DNA from: Limnoperna fortunei
Lineage: Eukaryota; Mollusca; Bivalvia; Mytilida; Modiolidae
Length of the DNA stretch: 64,000 nt
Assembly: GCA_944474755.1 (NCBI GenBank)
Contig: OX104124.1
Location: forward strand, 434,001 to 498,000
Direction of reading: 5' to 3'
Shown here: in pieces, positions 1-9,992 of the stretch
Numbering within the stretch: the first letter of the stretch is position 1
Layout: the number at the start of each line of letters is the position of its first letter
The notes under the pieces: model-generated
The model's database searches: none
What the model was told of the DNA's origin: nothing
What the model saw: only the letters and a program-made list of their open reading frames with translations
Program-made: the position numbers and the translations under genes

Positions 1-277
1 CGGTTTTGTTTTGATTGGTTAATCGGTTTCAGAGAAGAATCCTTTTAAAACTTTTTTCCGTAGGGTCCGGTGTTAAACTAAGTCGGACTGCGGTGGCGGC
101 CATATTGGTTTTCCAATCATGCAGAAAAAAAACTTTGAAAAGGTCCATGCAATTAACATTTTGACCAAGTTTGGTTTCAATTGATCAAGTGGTTTCAGCG
201 AAGATTGATATGTAAAAAGACGACGGACGCAAAGTGATGACAATAGCTCGTATGACCCTTCGGGTCAGGTGAGTTAA
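1..277 (-). repeat. Dispersed molluscan repeat (family F1), left copy
   Basis: The stretch carries the signature ACGACGGACGCAAAGTGATG near 220 and ends in a GGGTCAGGTGAG block, with the degenerate phrase 'accaagtttggtttcaattgatcaagtggtttcag' type sequence before it. The same family appears in opposite orientation at about 1690-2050 and as a fragment at 20117-20180. I recognise this as a common bivalve dispersed repeat but cannot name its class. It runs to within about 30 bases of the LRAT gene stop codon. Confidence 0.6.
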
Positions 278-306
278 ATACGAGAATAAAAAAGGAAAAA
301 AGACAA

Positions 307-312
307 TTTATT
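307..312 (-). promoter_or_regulatory. AATAAA polyadenylation signal overlapping the LRAT stop codon
   Basis: On the minus strand the gene ends ...CAATAAATTG, so the TAA stop at 310-308 lies inside AATAAA. If used, the 3' UTR would be only about 15-25 nt and would end before the flanking repeat. Confidence 0.45.
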
Positions 313-1651
313 GGTATAGAAAAAACCAAAGTGCAACTACCAGTACCGCGAAAATAATAATAATTGATGTTGCCAAGCAGCAAATAGAAGGACATTTCCA
401 ACCTCCATGGCAAACGGGGCAGCAATTCCAACAAAAACAAATTGAACAAGAATCAAAGAAACAACCAGCGATAATAGTTAATAAATATTTGAAAAATATC
501 CCTGTCGATAACGTAATGCAGAAGAAAGCGACTGCAGGGCGATCCATGAAACTCTGTCCAAGGGCACCAAATCCTACCCCTATTACAGTTGATAAGTAGC
601 CGCCGAAGATTCGCAGAAATAGAATTCTGCAAAATGCTTTATTTTTCAAGAATGATTTTCGCATTGGAATCACGTTGAAATACAGAAAACAAATCATAAT
701 GACTGTTTCTATGGCGAACGACGTGACCAATGACGCTGCACACACCTTCCAGACGGCTTCTATCGCAAGATATTCAGCAGCGCTGCAAACGTTAGAATTG
801 TTAAGTTTGTTTGCGATAGCGACAACGATTGCAGTGGCGTTTGGAATGTTTGACACAGCAGGCAAATCAATCGCATCGTTAATTCGTATTCGAGCTTCGT
901 CGATAATATTGTGTCCCAACAAATTAGGACATTTGGTTACTATGGGAACTCCGACATGTGCATCAAAGCTTACGATAGAAACCATTATTAATCGCACATA
1001 TGCGCGTCGAACTAATGAACCGGAAATAGCCCCTAAAGCAGACACTAGCAATGCCGTGGTTAATCCCACCTGCTTAATATTGGAGATCATCAAATTACAA
1101 CAATCGGTCAACCTTCGAGATTCTCTAAATTGTTCGCTTGCGTTCTTTCCAGTAAGAATATAATTAACTAAGTGTTCGCAGTTGTTCCAGTTGATATGGT
1201 AGACTGTTTCCCCTAATCGTTCCTCAATTCGCTTAAATACAGCTTCTGCTTCTTCTCGTGTACTTAGGTAACCAGATTCCGGCTCCACATAATACAAACC
1301 TCTGCTATAATCAAATAGACTGTTAGGAACGTTGACGCCCAATTCAAACGTTTCACGGACACATTTGCCTACCCCGTTGGTACTCCCAAACACTATTTCA
1401 GACGAGCTCGTATAATGAACTACTGTCACCATAGAGGTTCCGTGGTATGTAGGATAAATATTTGTTACAATAAAATGATGGTAATACCCCATCGGCCTTC
1501 TTACTTTCATGTGTGATAAAGAACTGACATTTTTACAAAATTCGTGATAGTTCCATATTCTTTCTTCTTGTAGATCCGTCGGTGGTATCTGAAAAATGGA
1601 AAGGCGTTTGAAAAACGTTCTGACAATAATTTCAGTTAAACATTCCATCAA
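308..1651 (-). CDS. LRAT-domain protein with multi-pass membrane C-terminus
   Basis: The 447-residue frame has an LRAT-type (NlpC/P60 superfamily thiol acyltransferase/phospholipase) domain at about residues 44-170. The expected catalytic set is visible: His58/His59 in GYYHHFIV, His79 in VVHYT and Cys158 in NNCEHLV. After the domain come about five or six hydrophobic segments (roughly 194-214, 303-328, 342-366, 372-398, 424-446) and a Cys-rich patch at 397-425. By family, it may transfer or hydrolyse acyl groups on lipids at a membrane; the substrate is unknown. The first Met is uncertain. A good splice acceptor (CTTTCCATTTTTCAG) lies in frame at 1589, so residues 1-21 may be intron and the true exon may start at 1588. 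The gene sits between inverted copies of repeat F1. LRAT family membership is strong; activity is inferred. Confidence 0.78.
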   Translation of the reverse strand: MMECLTEIIVRTFFKRLSIFQIPPTDLQEERIWNYHEFCKNVSSLSHMKVRRPMGYYHHFIVTNIYPTYHGTSMVTVVHYTSSSEIVFGSTNGVGKCVRETFELGVNVPNSLFDYSRGLYYVEPESGYLSTREEAEAVFKRIEERLGETVYHINWNNCEHLVNYILTGKNASEQFRESRRLTDCCNLMISNIKQVGLTTALLVSALGAISGSLVRRAYVRLIMVSIVSFDAHVGVPIVTKCPNLLGHNIIDEARIRINDAIDLPAVSNIPNATAIVVAIANKLNNSNVCSAAEYLAIEAVWKVCAASLVTSFAIETVIMICFLYFNVIPMRKSFLKNKAFCRILFLRIFGGYLSTVIGVGFGALGQSFMDRPAVAFFCITLSTGIFFKYLLTIIAGCFFDSCSICFCWNCCPVCHGGWKCPSICCLATSIIIIFAVLVVALWFFLYQ

Positions 1652-1689
1652 TCAAATGCATACGAGTGAAAAAAAACCTACCAATAACT

Positions 1690-2050
1690 ATAAATTTGAT
1701 AAACTAGAGGCTCCCAGGCGCATGTAATCGCTCACCTGGAACACAAATTACTTCGAGCAATTTGTGTAATTGACAGTTTCAGTCTTGTAGCAGATACCAC
1801 AAAAGGGATCGTCAATACCGCTAAAATAATAAACTTATAAAGAAAAACAACTAGAAAATTAATATTTTATACATATCATAGTTTTTTTTAGCTAACCTGG
1901 ACTTTAACTATCACTTGGCGTCTGTCTTCCGTCGTCCACCATCCGTCGTAAACTTTTGCAAAAATCCTCTGAAACCACTTGGCCATTTTTTTTCAAACAC
2001 ACGTTTTTGTTCAATATCTCAAAAATTATAATAGCTATGGAGAAAACCGT
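1690..2050 (+). repeat. Dispersed repeat F1, right copy (inverted relative to 1-277)
   Basis: It contains 'gctcacctgg' near 1731 and 'atcacttggcgtctgtc' at about 1911 followed by 'tctgaaaccacttggcca', the reverse-complement arrangement of the copy at 1-277. Together the two copies bracket the LRAT gene. Confidence 0.55.
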
Positions 2051-2059
2051 TACCTCAAA

Positions 2060-2990
2060 TTGATCATCACATTAAGGTCTACTATAGTTGCTATTAGTCT
2101 GAAGTTGTGTAATGGCTTCCTGTGGGAGTTATTGCCCTTAAATGATGATTGATATTGTAAATTGCTTAAATGATCAGCAAGACAATGCCTAAAAAACACT
2201 TTGTATGTCCAAAATTAGCGGACCACTACTTATAGGAGTTATTGCCCTTAAATGACAATTATTCATAACATTTTCTGTTTTTGTCCTGTAACTTGAAAAC
2301 TATAGCAGCCAGAGTGAAACTGTTAATTGGCAAAAACGATCATCACTGCAACACCTACAATTCAAAGAATTGGTCTGAAATTGTCAGATGACTCCTTATA
2401 TGTAGTTATTTCCCTTAAATGACATTTTTTTTTGTCCTGTAACTTAAAAACTAAAGCTTGAGTGAAACTGTAAATTGCAAAAGTGATCAGCAATACAAGC
2501 CCCACAATTAACTTTTATTGACTTAAAATTGTTAGATGAGTCCCTATAGGAGTTATTGCCCTTTAATCACAATTTCAGACAAAATAACAAGTTTTAGCCA
2601 TAGCAATAAAACACTGTAATAACTCGAGTAAAACTTTAAAAGCAAAGATAATTCTAAAGACAAAGTCTAAAAATCATGTAATTGTCCAATGTCTGCTTAT
2701 AGGAGTTATTGTCCTTTAATAACAATTTTGTGGTGAAATTTGTATATTTTGCCCCATAACAGCTAGAGTGAAAGTACAATTCAAAAATGATCTGCAAAGC
2801 AAGGCCTACACATCACTTACTTCAAAATTGTCTGGTAACTCTTTATAGGAGTTATTGCCTCTCCAGGACAACGCCTACAAATCACTCAATTTTTCAGAAA
2901 TTGTTTGATGGCTCTGCATAGGAGTAATTTCCCTTTATTAAAAAAATAACAACATTTTTTTTTTAGTTGTTGTACAGTAAATTAAAAGCT
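2060..2990 (+). repeat. Degenerate tandem repeat around 'taggagttattgccctta'
   Basis: The phrase GGAGTTATTGCCCTTA or a close variant recurs near 2123, 2235, 2404, 2547, 2702, 2848 and 2921, each followed by a variable AT-rich stretch that often includes 'aactgtaaattgcaaaa' or 'aaaattgt(c/t)tgatg'. Spacing is irregular, about 70-170 bp. It appears to be an old internal amplification of the F1-type repeat. No gene is visible. Confidence 0.6.
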
Positions 2991-3229
2991 ATAACAGCTA
3001 GATTTGAGTCAGGACGGAAAATTTTAAGTGGTAATCAAAATTTGGTTTCCATTGGTCCCTCCGTTTTCCCCCCCCGTTGGTAGTTTTGTCTACTTATTGC
3101 TTTCTTAAATATTGTCCTATTATATTCATGTAGTCACATCATATTGTAGTCATATTATATTGCAGTCATTTAGGTTGCGTAATCACATAATTCAACGACA
3201 TATATATCAGTAGTTTAACATGAAGGTCA

Positions 3230-3425
3230 CTGTGCGTGTACCAGTAATATATATATAGCCACTTTCAGCAATTTTGTCTGGTATATCGTGGTGTCCAGTT
3301 TTTATTGAGTAGGTAGCCGGGATTACCCAATGAAAACTCTGACAGAAGAATGTCAAATAAGATTTGAGTCGAGCAAACCCTCCCTCAGTGATACTCGACC
3401 CTGCAACCGCAGTGTTCACAGGCAC
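3230..3425 (-). repeat. tRNA-derived SINE (RUDI/V-SINE-like), minus-strand copy
   Basis: On the minus strand it reads like the full copies at 18829 and 45863: 'gttgcagggtcgagtatcac' (B-box region), 'ttgacattcttctgtcagag', 'ccggctacctactcaataaaaactggacacc' and 'caaaattgctgaaagtggc'. The head is truncated. The short open frame it contains is incidental. Confidence 0.6.
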
Positions 3426-4005
3426 GTGAAGAATAGTACCTTTAAAACAAATATGAGTAAGAACTTAGATTGACTTATTTTCATTAAAGACCATTTAACA
3501 TCGTGCTGTTTTAGGAAAAGGAAAATGGAGGGCATATTTTTTTTTATTGGGTGGGGGGGGGGTGGTTAAGGACATGTGCCGCCCTTTCCTCCACTCTATC
3601 CGCGAAAACAATAAACCCCAATAACTATATAGTGTATAGACTAACTTTACCAAGAATATTTTTACCTACCAGTGGTGTGCTGTCTTCTAAAAGGTTTACA
3701 TCGTCTTCATGGACTTCGTCCGACATTTCTTTGATGAAACTATCTTCAAATCAATATATACTGCGTATTTCACACAACCCACATCGTTGTGTATTTCCAG
3801 AGGGAAATCAGTCTTGTTTATGTGACAGAAGTGGTATTATGTAAATGACTAGTGTACGACGTGTGTTATATTAAAATGTTTTTGTCAGTTGTATTAAAAT
3901 ATAACAATGACGAGGTTTGTAGGATTTCATTAGTCATATCCGCGATTGTAACGGCATATGCAAGTCAGCTCTTTTGAGAAGTCTATTAGAAAATTTACAA
4001 TTTAG
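3426..4005. other. Intergenic, no feature recognised
   Basis: The stretch is AT-rich with a T tract followed by a G tract at 3537-3563. An open frame across 3551-3844 has no recognisable motif and is probably chance. The last eight bases (3998-4005) are the left target duplication of the MITE that follows. Confidence 0.5.
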
Positions 4006-4368
4006 CACCGGGGAGCGGGTAACTTATTATACAAGGGGTAATACGGATGTGCGGCCCGAAAGCGTCTCTTTTTTAACCTTCTATTCATTGAAAGATATAT
4101 CATTGGGTAGTTGTAAATCTAAATATCTAAATATATCAATGCCCCTAATTCCTTTTCTATCTAAAGGTGAGGAGTAAAACACAATGACTTCACAAATTAT
4201 GTCCTCCATAAACGATAAACATCACTTGATGAAACGGACATTCAAGGAATCATAATAAAAGGGTATTAATACTGAGGAAAGTTGATTTGAGCATGACTCT
4301 ACTATATGATTTAACTTTTTGTTATTTTTTGTGTATGCCTTCAACCCCTCAAGGGCCATAACTGTGAA

Positions 4369-4467
<99 letters not shown>

Positions 4468-4845
4468 ATTAATTAATTAATGTGTTGCTAGGAATGCCCA
4501 CATGTTAGAATTAAGCATTTTGGTGCAATTCTCTGTCGCTGTGCCACCAAGAGTGTAAACAATAGGAGACGACGTTCTAAAAGATAAGAAAACAAAGCAC
4601 ATTGTGTCCTAAGATGTGGATTCAGTTTTGTTTTAGAAACATTTTGGTAGTGAAAACTGTTTAATCAATGTAGATCTACAATCTATGATATATATGATAA
4701 GGTCTGTTTTACAGTTTAAAAAAAATCAATATATGATAAGGTCACATTTTATAACGTTCAAAAATATATGAGTCATAAGAATAGGGTCTTCGTCAGCAGC
4801 CCTGTACCTAAAATTACCCTTAGTTACCCCCCCCCCCCCCGCGTA
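4006..4845 (+). mobile_element. hAT-type MITE, copy 1 (interrupted)
   Basis: The element runs from CACCGGGG to ...CCCCGCGTA and is flanked by perfect 8-bp direct repeats CAATTTAG at 3998-4005 and 4846-4853. Internal landmarks shared with the copies at 5901, 32485 and 33225 are 'ggtaatacggatgtgcggcc', 'atatatcattgggtagttgt' and, at the right end, 'gtacctaaaattacccttag'. It is about twice the length of its sisters because roughly 4235-4640, including an AAAT microsatellite, is foreign. An 8-bp target duplication and CA-G-rich ends fit the hAT superfamily. No transposase is encoded. Confidence 0.75.
4368..4481. repeat. (AAAT)n microsatellite grading into (AATT)n
   Basis: About 25 uninterrupted AAAT units are followed by a few AATT units. 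It lies in the foreign segment that splits MITE copy 1. Confidence 0.95.
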
Positions 4846-4853
4846 CAATTTAG

Positions 4854-5559
4854 TGTGAATACAAATGTTTTAATTCCCCTAAAACGGGAAGGGGTTTGGT
4901 TGTTAAGCGTGTTAGAGTTTAAGCTTGAGTCAATTTTCGAGTTCGAGTTTATCTTCGAGTTAAAGTTTGAGTTGAATTTTTGAATTTTGATCAGAGTTAA
5001 ACTTCGAGTTAGAGTTCAACTCTAAACAGAATTAAGAAACCTTTATGTTTCCTGCATTTAGATTTAATAAAAAACTTATCATAAAAATACACGTTCTATA
5101 AAACGCGGCAAAACTGGGTTGGAATTCAGCAGGCATTGGTTTCCTCTGATGTTACTGTGTTTTTTTTTCTTGCATAGGCTATTTTATTGTGGGTGGGAGG
5201 GTACACAAACAATGGGGTACTTTTTCGGGGTGCATAAAAAGGTATCTTAATGGCAGAATTTTATACCTGATGTTTTTGGGGTACATGAAAAAATTTTATT
5301 TTGGGGTATTGAGGGTATTTCCCCCCTCAGTGCGTAAGGAAAAAAATTATGAGTACTAACCACATCAATTGGGCTATCAGGCTACTATTTTTCATATGTC
5401 ATTGAAGCACAATTTAAGAATAAACTAAAATCAATTTTGCCAACTTGTACACTCTTTTGTTCAAGGGCTAATTACAGCCCGACTAAGCCCTCAACTCGCC
5501 CGTCTAATACTCCTGTGCTCTTATCTTCTCTGGTTTTGAATGAAACTGTGTGATGATGA
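4854..5559. other. Intergenic; run of degenerate 'gagtt' motifs
   Basis: From about 4908 to 5030 a degenerate hexamer (gagttn) recurs as 'gagttt', 'gagtca', 'gagttc', 'gagtta', giving a small open frame that is not credible as a gene. The remainder holds G-rich and C-rich tracts (5180-5330) and nothing I can name. Confidence 0.5.
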
Positions 5560-5705
5560 TTGATGGAATGTTCTTAGTAAATGAACGTAATAACAAAGTA
5601 TCACAATGTACCAATCAAAGTCCACGAAATAGGCAAACTCGAGAGCCAACAGCAAAAACTATAGGAACTACAGCAATGGTCCTTGACCGCTCGATAGCTA
5701 AAATA
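5560..5705 (+). repeat. Dispersed repeat family F3, diverged copy
   Basis: The order 'gtaataacaaagtatcacaa', 'aatcaaagtccacgaaatag', 'gagagccaacagcaaaaact', 'cagcaatggtccttgaccg' matches the copies at 21866 and 46689. This is a widespread mussel-type dispersed repeat whose class I do not know. Confidence 0.5.
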
Positions 5706-5900
5706 TTAGCCAACTACTTAGTAAACATAAATTTCGTTGAGTGGAAAAGACGATGTTAATTGTGCACGTTTGGCGAATCACTAAGTGTATGCAATGTATG
5801 TATGTATTTGAGTCACGTGATTTGAGGGAGTATTTGCAATTACATCTGCGAGTTAGTGTGTGATTTTACCAAAGACCTGAAAACCGACACATGTTTAGAT

Positions 5901-6160
5901 CACGAGGGGGGGTGTTACTTGGTATATATAGGGTAATACGGATGTGCGGCCCGAATGGGTCACTTTTTTACCTCTCCAAAATATATGAAAAGGTAGCCTT
6001 TTTCATTGAAAAATATATCATTGGGTAGTTGTAAATCATCTATATATATCCATGCCTCAATTCTCATCTTAAGCATGTTGAGCATATGTAAACCACAATG
6101 ATTTTACAAACAAAGTGTTCCATTAAGATCACTTGATCATTTTGGTAGTGAAGGGACTAT
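5901..6160 (+). mobile_element. hAT-type MITE, copy 2 (3' truncated)
   Basis: It starts CACGAGGGGGGG and shares 'ggtaatacggatgtgcggcc', 'atatatcattgggtagttgt' and the following 230 bases with the full copies. Homology stops near 6165 after 'ttttggtagtgaa', and no matching right end or target duplication is found. Confidence 0.65.
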
Positions 6161-6414
6161 TTGTGGATTTCTGCTATATAAATTAATGCTAATAATATAA
6201 AAAATATTCTGTCGCGACGCCTTCAAAAAATAAATATTTTTTCCGCGCTGACCAAAACAAAAAACCAAGGCCCCCCCCCCTTTCAAGTTAAATGGTCTGT
6301 CCCTTAGAGACCACCTTCCATGTGGCTATTTATAGCAATGATGCAATCATTCACAATGAGAAGTCTCGGAATAGAATCTAACCAAGTATAACGACATGAA
6401 TATTAATGTTAATA

Positions 6415-6990
6415 GTTTATTTCTCACTAATGAGACAGCGTGATACCTATTTTTAGCCGGTTGAGATATCCTTGTCTCAACCCGTGGGTGAGATTAACCT
6501 GGTCTCCTGGTGCAATATTTTTCATTGACGCAAGCTTCACTTCAAATATAACACCAGGTCAGGACCTACGATATAAGCATTTTCATTGGTTGATAATATG
6601 ACGCCATTTTATATCACATGCACATGCCAATCTTTTTTTAAATCTGGGAATACCTTTTCTTTATAAAATTTAAATATATATTATATTTTACCTATACGTT
6701 TAAATTATGAAATCATAATGTAAACTCAGCTGAGAAACGTAAACATTGAACGTCACAAATAGAATGACGTCATAATACATTCGTTCTACTTGAACTTATC
6801 TATAATACTAAATGGTCAGTCTAGAGAATACCCGAACAGTGATTCAATGATTGCTTAACGTCCTTCAAGCTGTGTTTAGGATACGAACTTAATAACAAAC
6901 AATTTTTCTCACTAATGAGACAGCGTGGTACCTATTTTTAGCTGGTTGAGATATCCTTATCTCAACCCGTGGGCGAGATAAGAATTTCAC
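6415..6990. repeat. Pair of direct repeats with internal hairpin
   Basis: About 80 bases at 6418-6500 recur at 6904-6985: 'tttctcactaatgagacagc', 'tacctatttttagc', then GGTTGAGATATCCT(T/A)...TCTCAACC, an 8-bp stem hairpin. The reverse complement of the opening 12 bases (ATTAGTGAGAAA) occurs at 7277-7288, so the second copy may be one end of a short inverted-repeat element at 6904-7288. Confidence 0.55.
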
Positions 6991-7293
6991 GCTCCTTTTC
7001 CCGTAAAAATGTATTGTGACGTCAACTGTCGGTTTAGCGAGAAAAATCATAAAGTATATGCTTTAGTTGTGTTAGTTTACTAGACCTCTTTAAATATTAA
7101 CATGAAAACAACATATCTGAGCTTCCATGAACCAATTTATACCGCAATCTGATAGCGGTACACATCAAAACAAACACGTTGACCCAACAAGTTACACAGG
7201 AGATTACGTTCAGGGTAGATAACTCTATTTGTTGACAACTTCAAACATAACAGCACCGGATTTTGTTTTAACGAATTAGTGAGAAATGGAATC

Positions 7294-7443
7294 AAACACC
7301 GGTGGTATGGCAAGACGGGAAAATCTCAGACACCCGCGTGAAAGATTTCTTTTGGTCTCCAACTCGGCAGAGCCTCGTTGAAGACCAGAAATCTGTTCAC
7401 TTGGGTGTCTGAGATTTTCCAGTCTTGCCCTCCCACCGGTGTT
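7294..7443. repeat. 150-bp long imperfect hairpin (inverted repeat)
   Basis: The left arm (7294-7365) and right arm (7372-7443) are inverted copies. The outermost AACACCGGTG pairs with CACCGGTGTT, followed inward by 'gcaagac', 'ggaaaatctcagacaccc', 'gtga' and 'gatttct', with a loop of only a few bases. It could be a foldback element or the source of a long hairpin RNA; the sequence alone does not decide. Confidence 0.8.
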
Positions 7444-7756
7444 AGATCCTATATATCTTTAGGGTAAAGGTCTAGACTAACGAGGACACTATTCTGACTG
7501 CAACATGAAACGTATGGAGTATTGGGTAGGAATTGAATATAACCCCTAGGATGCTGTACAATGAGCCTTCTCGTGCAGGAAGCCTGGCAGTCTCTAGAAA
7601 CGTCACCCATACCTGTATCTAAAATGACCACTTTTACAAATTACGTATTTCAACAGTCAAATGTATTGTAATGAGGGATGTTTAAAATATCAGTTCGGTA
7701 TTTTGGCGCCTAGAGTCGCGTTATCATAACATCAACAAACAATGACGTCACTATTG

Positions 7757-8010
7757 CCCACTAAACACAGAACGGTTTCTGAACGTTACGTTTTCGTTTT
7801 TTCCCGGGTTTTCCAGAACCATATCGTTCTTAATACGTTATTAAAACGTTCAGTCGTAACGTTATGAAAAACCCTACCTAGAACGTTCTGCTGTGACGTT
7901 CTTAGAACGTTTGATTTAAGTTTTGGTTTTGGTAGAACGTTCTATCAAGGTCTTTTAAAAACCTTAAAAGCTGATTAAAAACTAACGTTCTTATAACGTT
8001 TTCTGAAAGT
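7757..8010. repeat. Left subterminal AACGTT motif array
   Basis: At least eight AACGTT or ACGTTC motifs in both orientations occur here, for example 'gaacgttacg', 'aaaacgttcagtcgtaacgt', 'tagaacgttctg' and 'gtagaacgttctatc'. The matching array is at the right end (12905-13122). Confidence 0.75.
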
Positions 8011-8479
8011 TGTGCATATCCGGAATGTTTGCATGTGTATTTTATTTTGTTCTAATTTAAACATTGTTTAACTGATAAAAGAAATGATTATAATTTATTT
8101 GAAATATATCTTCACGTCGAGTGACAGTCTAGGACGTTCGGGACTGACATGATTGAAAAATGATATTAAATGATCAAGTATAATGCATTGTAAATTATTT
8201 AACAGTTCTTCTGACTTCTGTGTTTGACATAAATGCTAGATTGCACTCAAATATTAATTTCAATTATATATTATAAAACACGGCAGCACATTATCTAGAA
8301 TTTGAGCGTGCGCGGGAAAATCAGGGGCGGTAGCACAAGGCTTAAATCCAAGCCGAGATTTAGTTTCGTAATATTTTAAAAGAAAAGTGATTTGCACTCT
8401 TTAATATACTTTTAAATAACCACAAGAGGAACAAAAAATATTCATTTAATTTTTTGTATTTATTTTCTTGAAACTTCTC

Positions 8480-8642
8480 ATAATTATCTCAGTTTACGAA
8501 ACAAGATCTTCCCTTTAAAATTTGTTTTCAAATCGAAGGCGGCGAACATTTCTATTAGAATTCGAGACTGCGTCTGCGAGGACGAACCAGAAGTTCGAGA
8601 ATCAGGAAACAGCGGGCCTACAATATTAGAAGAAAGGTATGA
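8480..8642 (+). other. Possible exon inside the 5.4-kb element
   Basis: A plus-strand frame stays open from about 8505 to 8637 and ends at a plausible donor (GAAAG|GTATGA). It encodes a charged stretch containing RIRDCVCEDEPEVRES. I see no clear acceptor and no recognised domain. The opposite strand is also open over much of this interval, so the call is weak. Confidence 0.25.
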
Positions 8643-9184
8643 ATGATTGTTACTTTCATTTGAGTGCATATGGTCAAGTTTAATAAGCTCAGTTTGTCAA
8701 CCTAAAGTTTTGGCGTCGAATTCAAATTTCAAAGACGACATTCACATACTCTCTCTCACAGATTTATTTGTCATGTACACATAAATGTAGGTACACAATG
8801 CAAGTCAACTTGATTGATAAAAAATATTGCTTTAAAACACTTAAAGTTCAAGCTAGCTTACAAGTTAAGAGGCGGATCCAACCCCTGCCCCCTTTCAGCC
8901 TTTTTTTACAGGTACATATACCTGTTAAAGATGGCTTTGCAGGGGTCAGAAGGGGAGAAAAATATACTTCTACTTCTACTGGGTAGTGACCGCATTGAAG
9001 ATAGCGTCACATGGATGCGCATACAGCAAGAATTAACTAAAATTTATAAAAAAAATATGAGAAATTAAACATGTATTTTCATGACAATTTCCTGTTGCCA
9101 CCAACATTTGTACAAGAAATTGAAAAGCAATAATGTGCTGATAAACACAAAATGGTCTAATTTATAGAATTGATGAGGCCAATG

Positions 9185-9380
9185 AAAGCTCTCGATCTTT
9201 AGTTTGCTAGATAGCTTGTTGGTTAAGGCATGCACTAGATTATCATTTAGATTTAAAATCACACAAGTAATTGTTACCTGCCGAAGGTCAGTGGTTTCCG
9301 CCATTTAAACTGATCATGACCACCCTATATGACCCAGGTGCGTCGAAAAGGGTGTTAAACTCTAACACACACATTACATG
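9185..9380 (+). repeat. Probable tRNA-derived SINE inside the 5.4-kb element
   Basis: A TAGCTTGTTGGTTAAGGCATG segment resembles a tRNA A-box region, 'cgaaggtcagtggtttccgcc' could be a decayed B-box region, and 'aaaagggtgttaaactctaa' resembles the molluscan SINE tail. It is diverged, and no target duplication was found. Confidence 0.4.
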
Positions 9381-9651
9381 TACATGTACCTTTTTAGGGT
9401 TCAAGAAGCTAAATAGTCTGTGCCAACAACTTTTTCAGGTACTAGCCTGAAGCAAAAAATTCTTCAGTTTTAAAATTTTTTACAGCACCAATCCTTCCAC
9501 TCAGGCCAGACATTACATAATGCCCTAAGGACGTAGTCATATAACATACGACTTAGCATTATGTTTGATTTTCAACATTTTTTAAAGGACTTTTTATTTC
9601 ATTTTTCAGAAACATGCTGCACATATAAGTTCTTTCATTTGTATTTGCTGA

Positions 9652-9718
9652 ACCTGTCAGGGTTTTATGTTTTGCAAATACATGACATGTATTTGCAAAA
9701 CATAAAACCCTGACAGGT
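9652..9718. repeat. Perfect 67-bp palindrome
   Basis: Two 33-bp arms are exact reverse complements around a single central A. The left arm begins ACCTGTCAGGG and ends AATACATG; the right begins CATGTATT and ends CCCTGACAGGT. It lies within the 5.4-kb element, upstream of the first recognised exon. Confidence 0.95.
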
Positions 9719-9992
9719 AATAATATTATTATCAATAGAATAAGCAATTATTGATAGAAAAAGCAAAAAATCAGTAAACATAAAATGAAAATTACTCAAG
9801 CGTGAGATCTTATATTGTATGACTACTTGCGATGGGGTCAATAAATATAATCTTGTCTGATTATAGGCCAAATAAAATAAAGATTAAAAGGCATGTTTAA
9901 TTTTAGGTGACCTTTTTCATGTTTTTACATAGGTATGTGCATGTAAACCTATCTCATGAAAACATGCTTGTTCACAACTAACTTTTTTCCAG

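Noticed and set aside
675..1163. 162-residue plus-strand frame opposite the LRAT gene
   Set aside because: It is antisense to a gene with a recognised domain and catalytic residues, and has no motif of its own.
1731..1790. Upstream LRAT exon ending at CCAG|GTGAGC
   Set aside because: The donor-like GTGAGC is part of the repeat F1 signature, and no open frame of matching phase precedes it.
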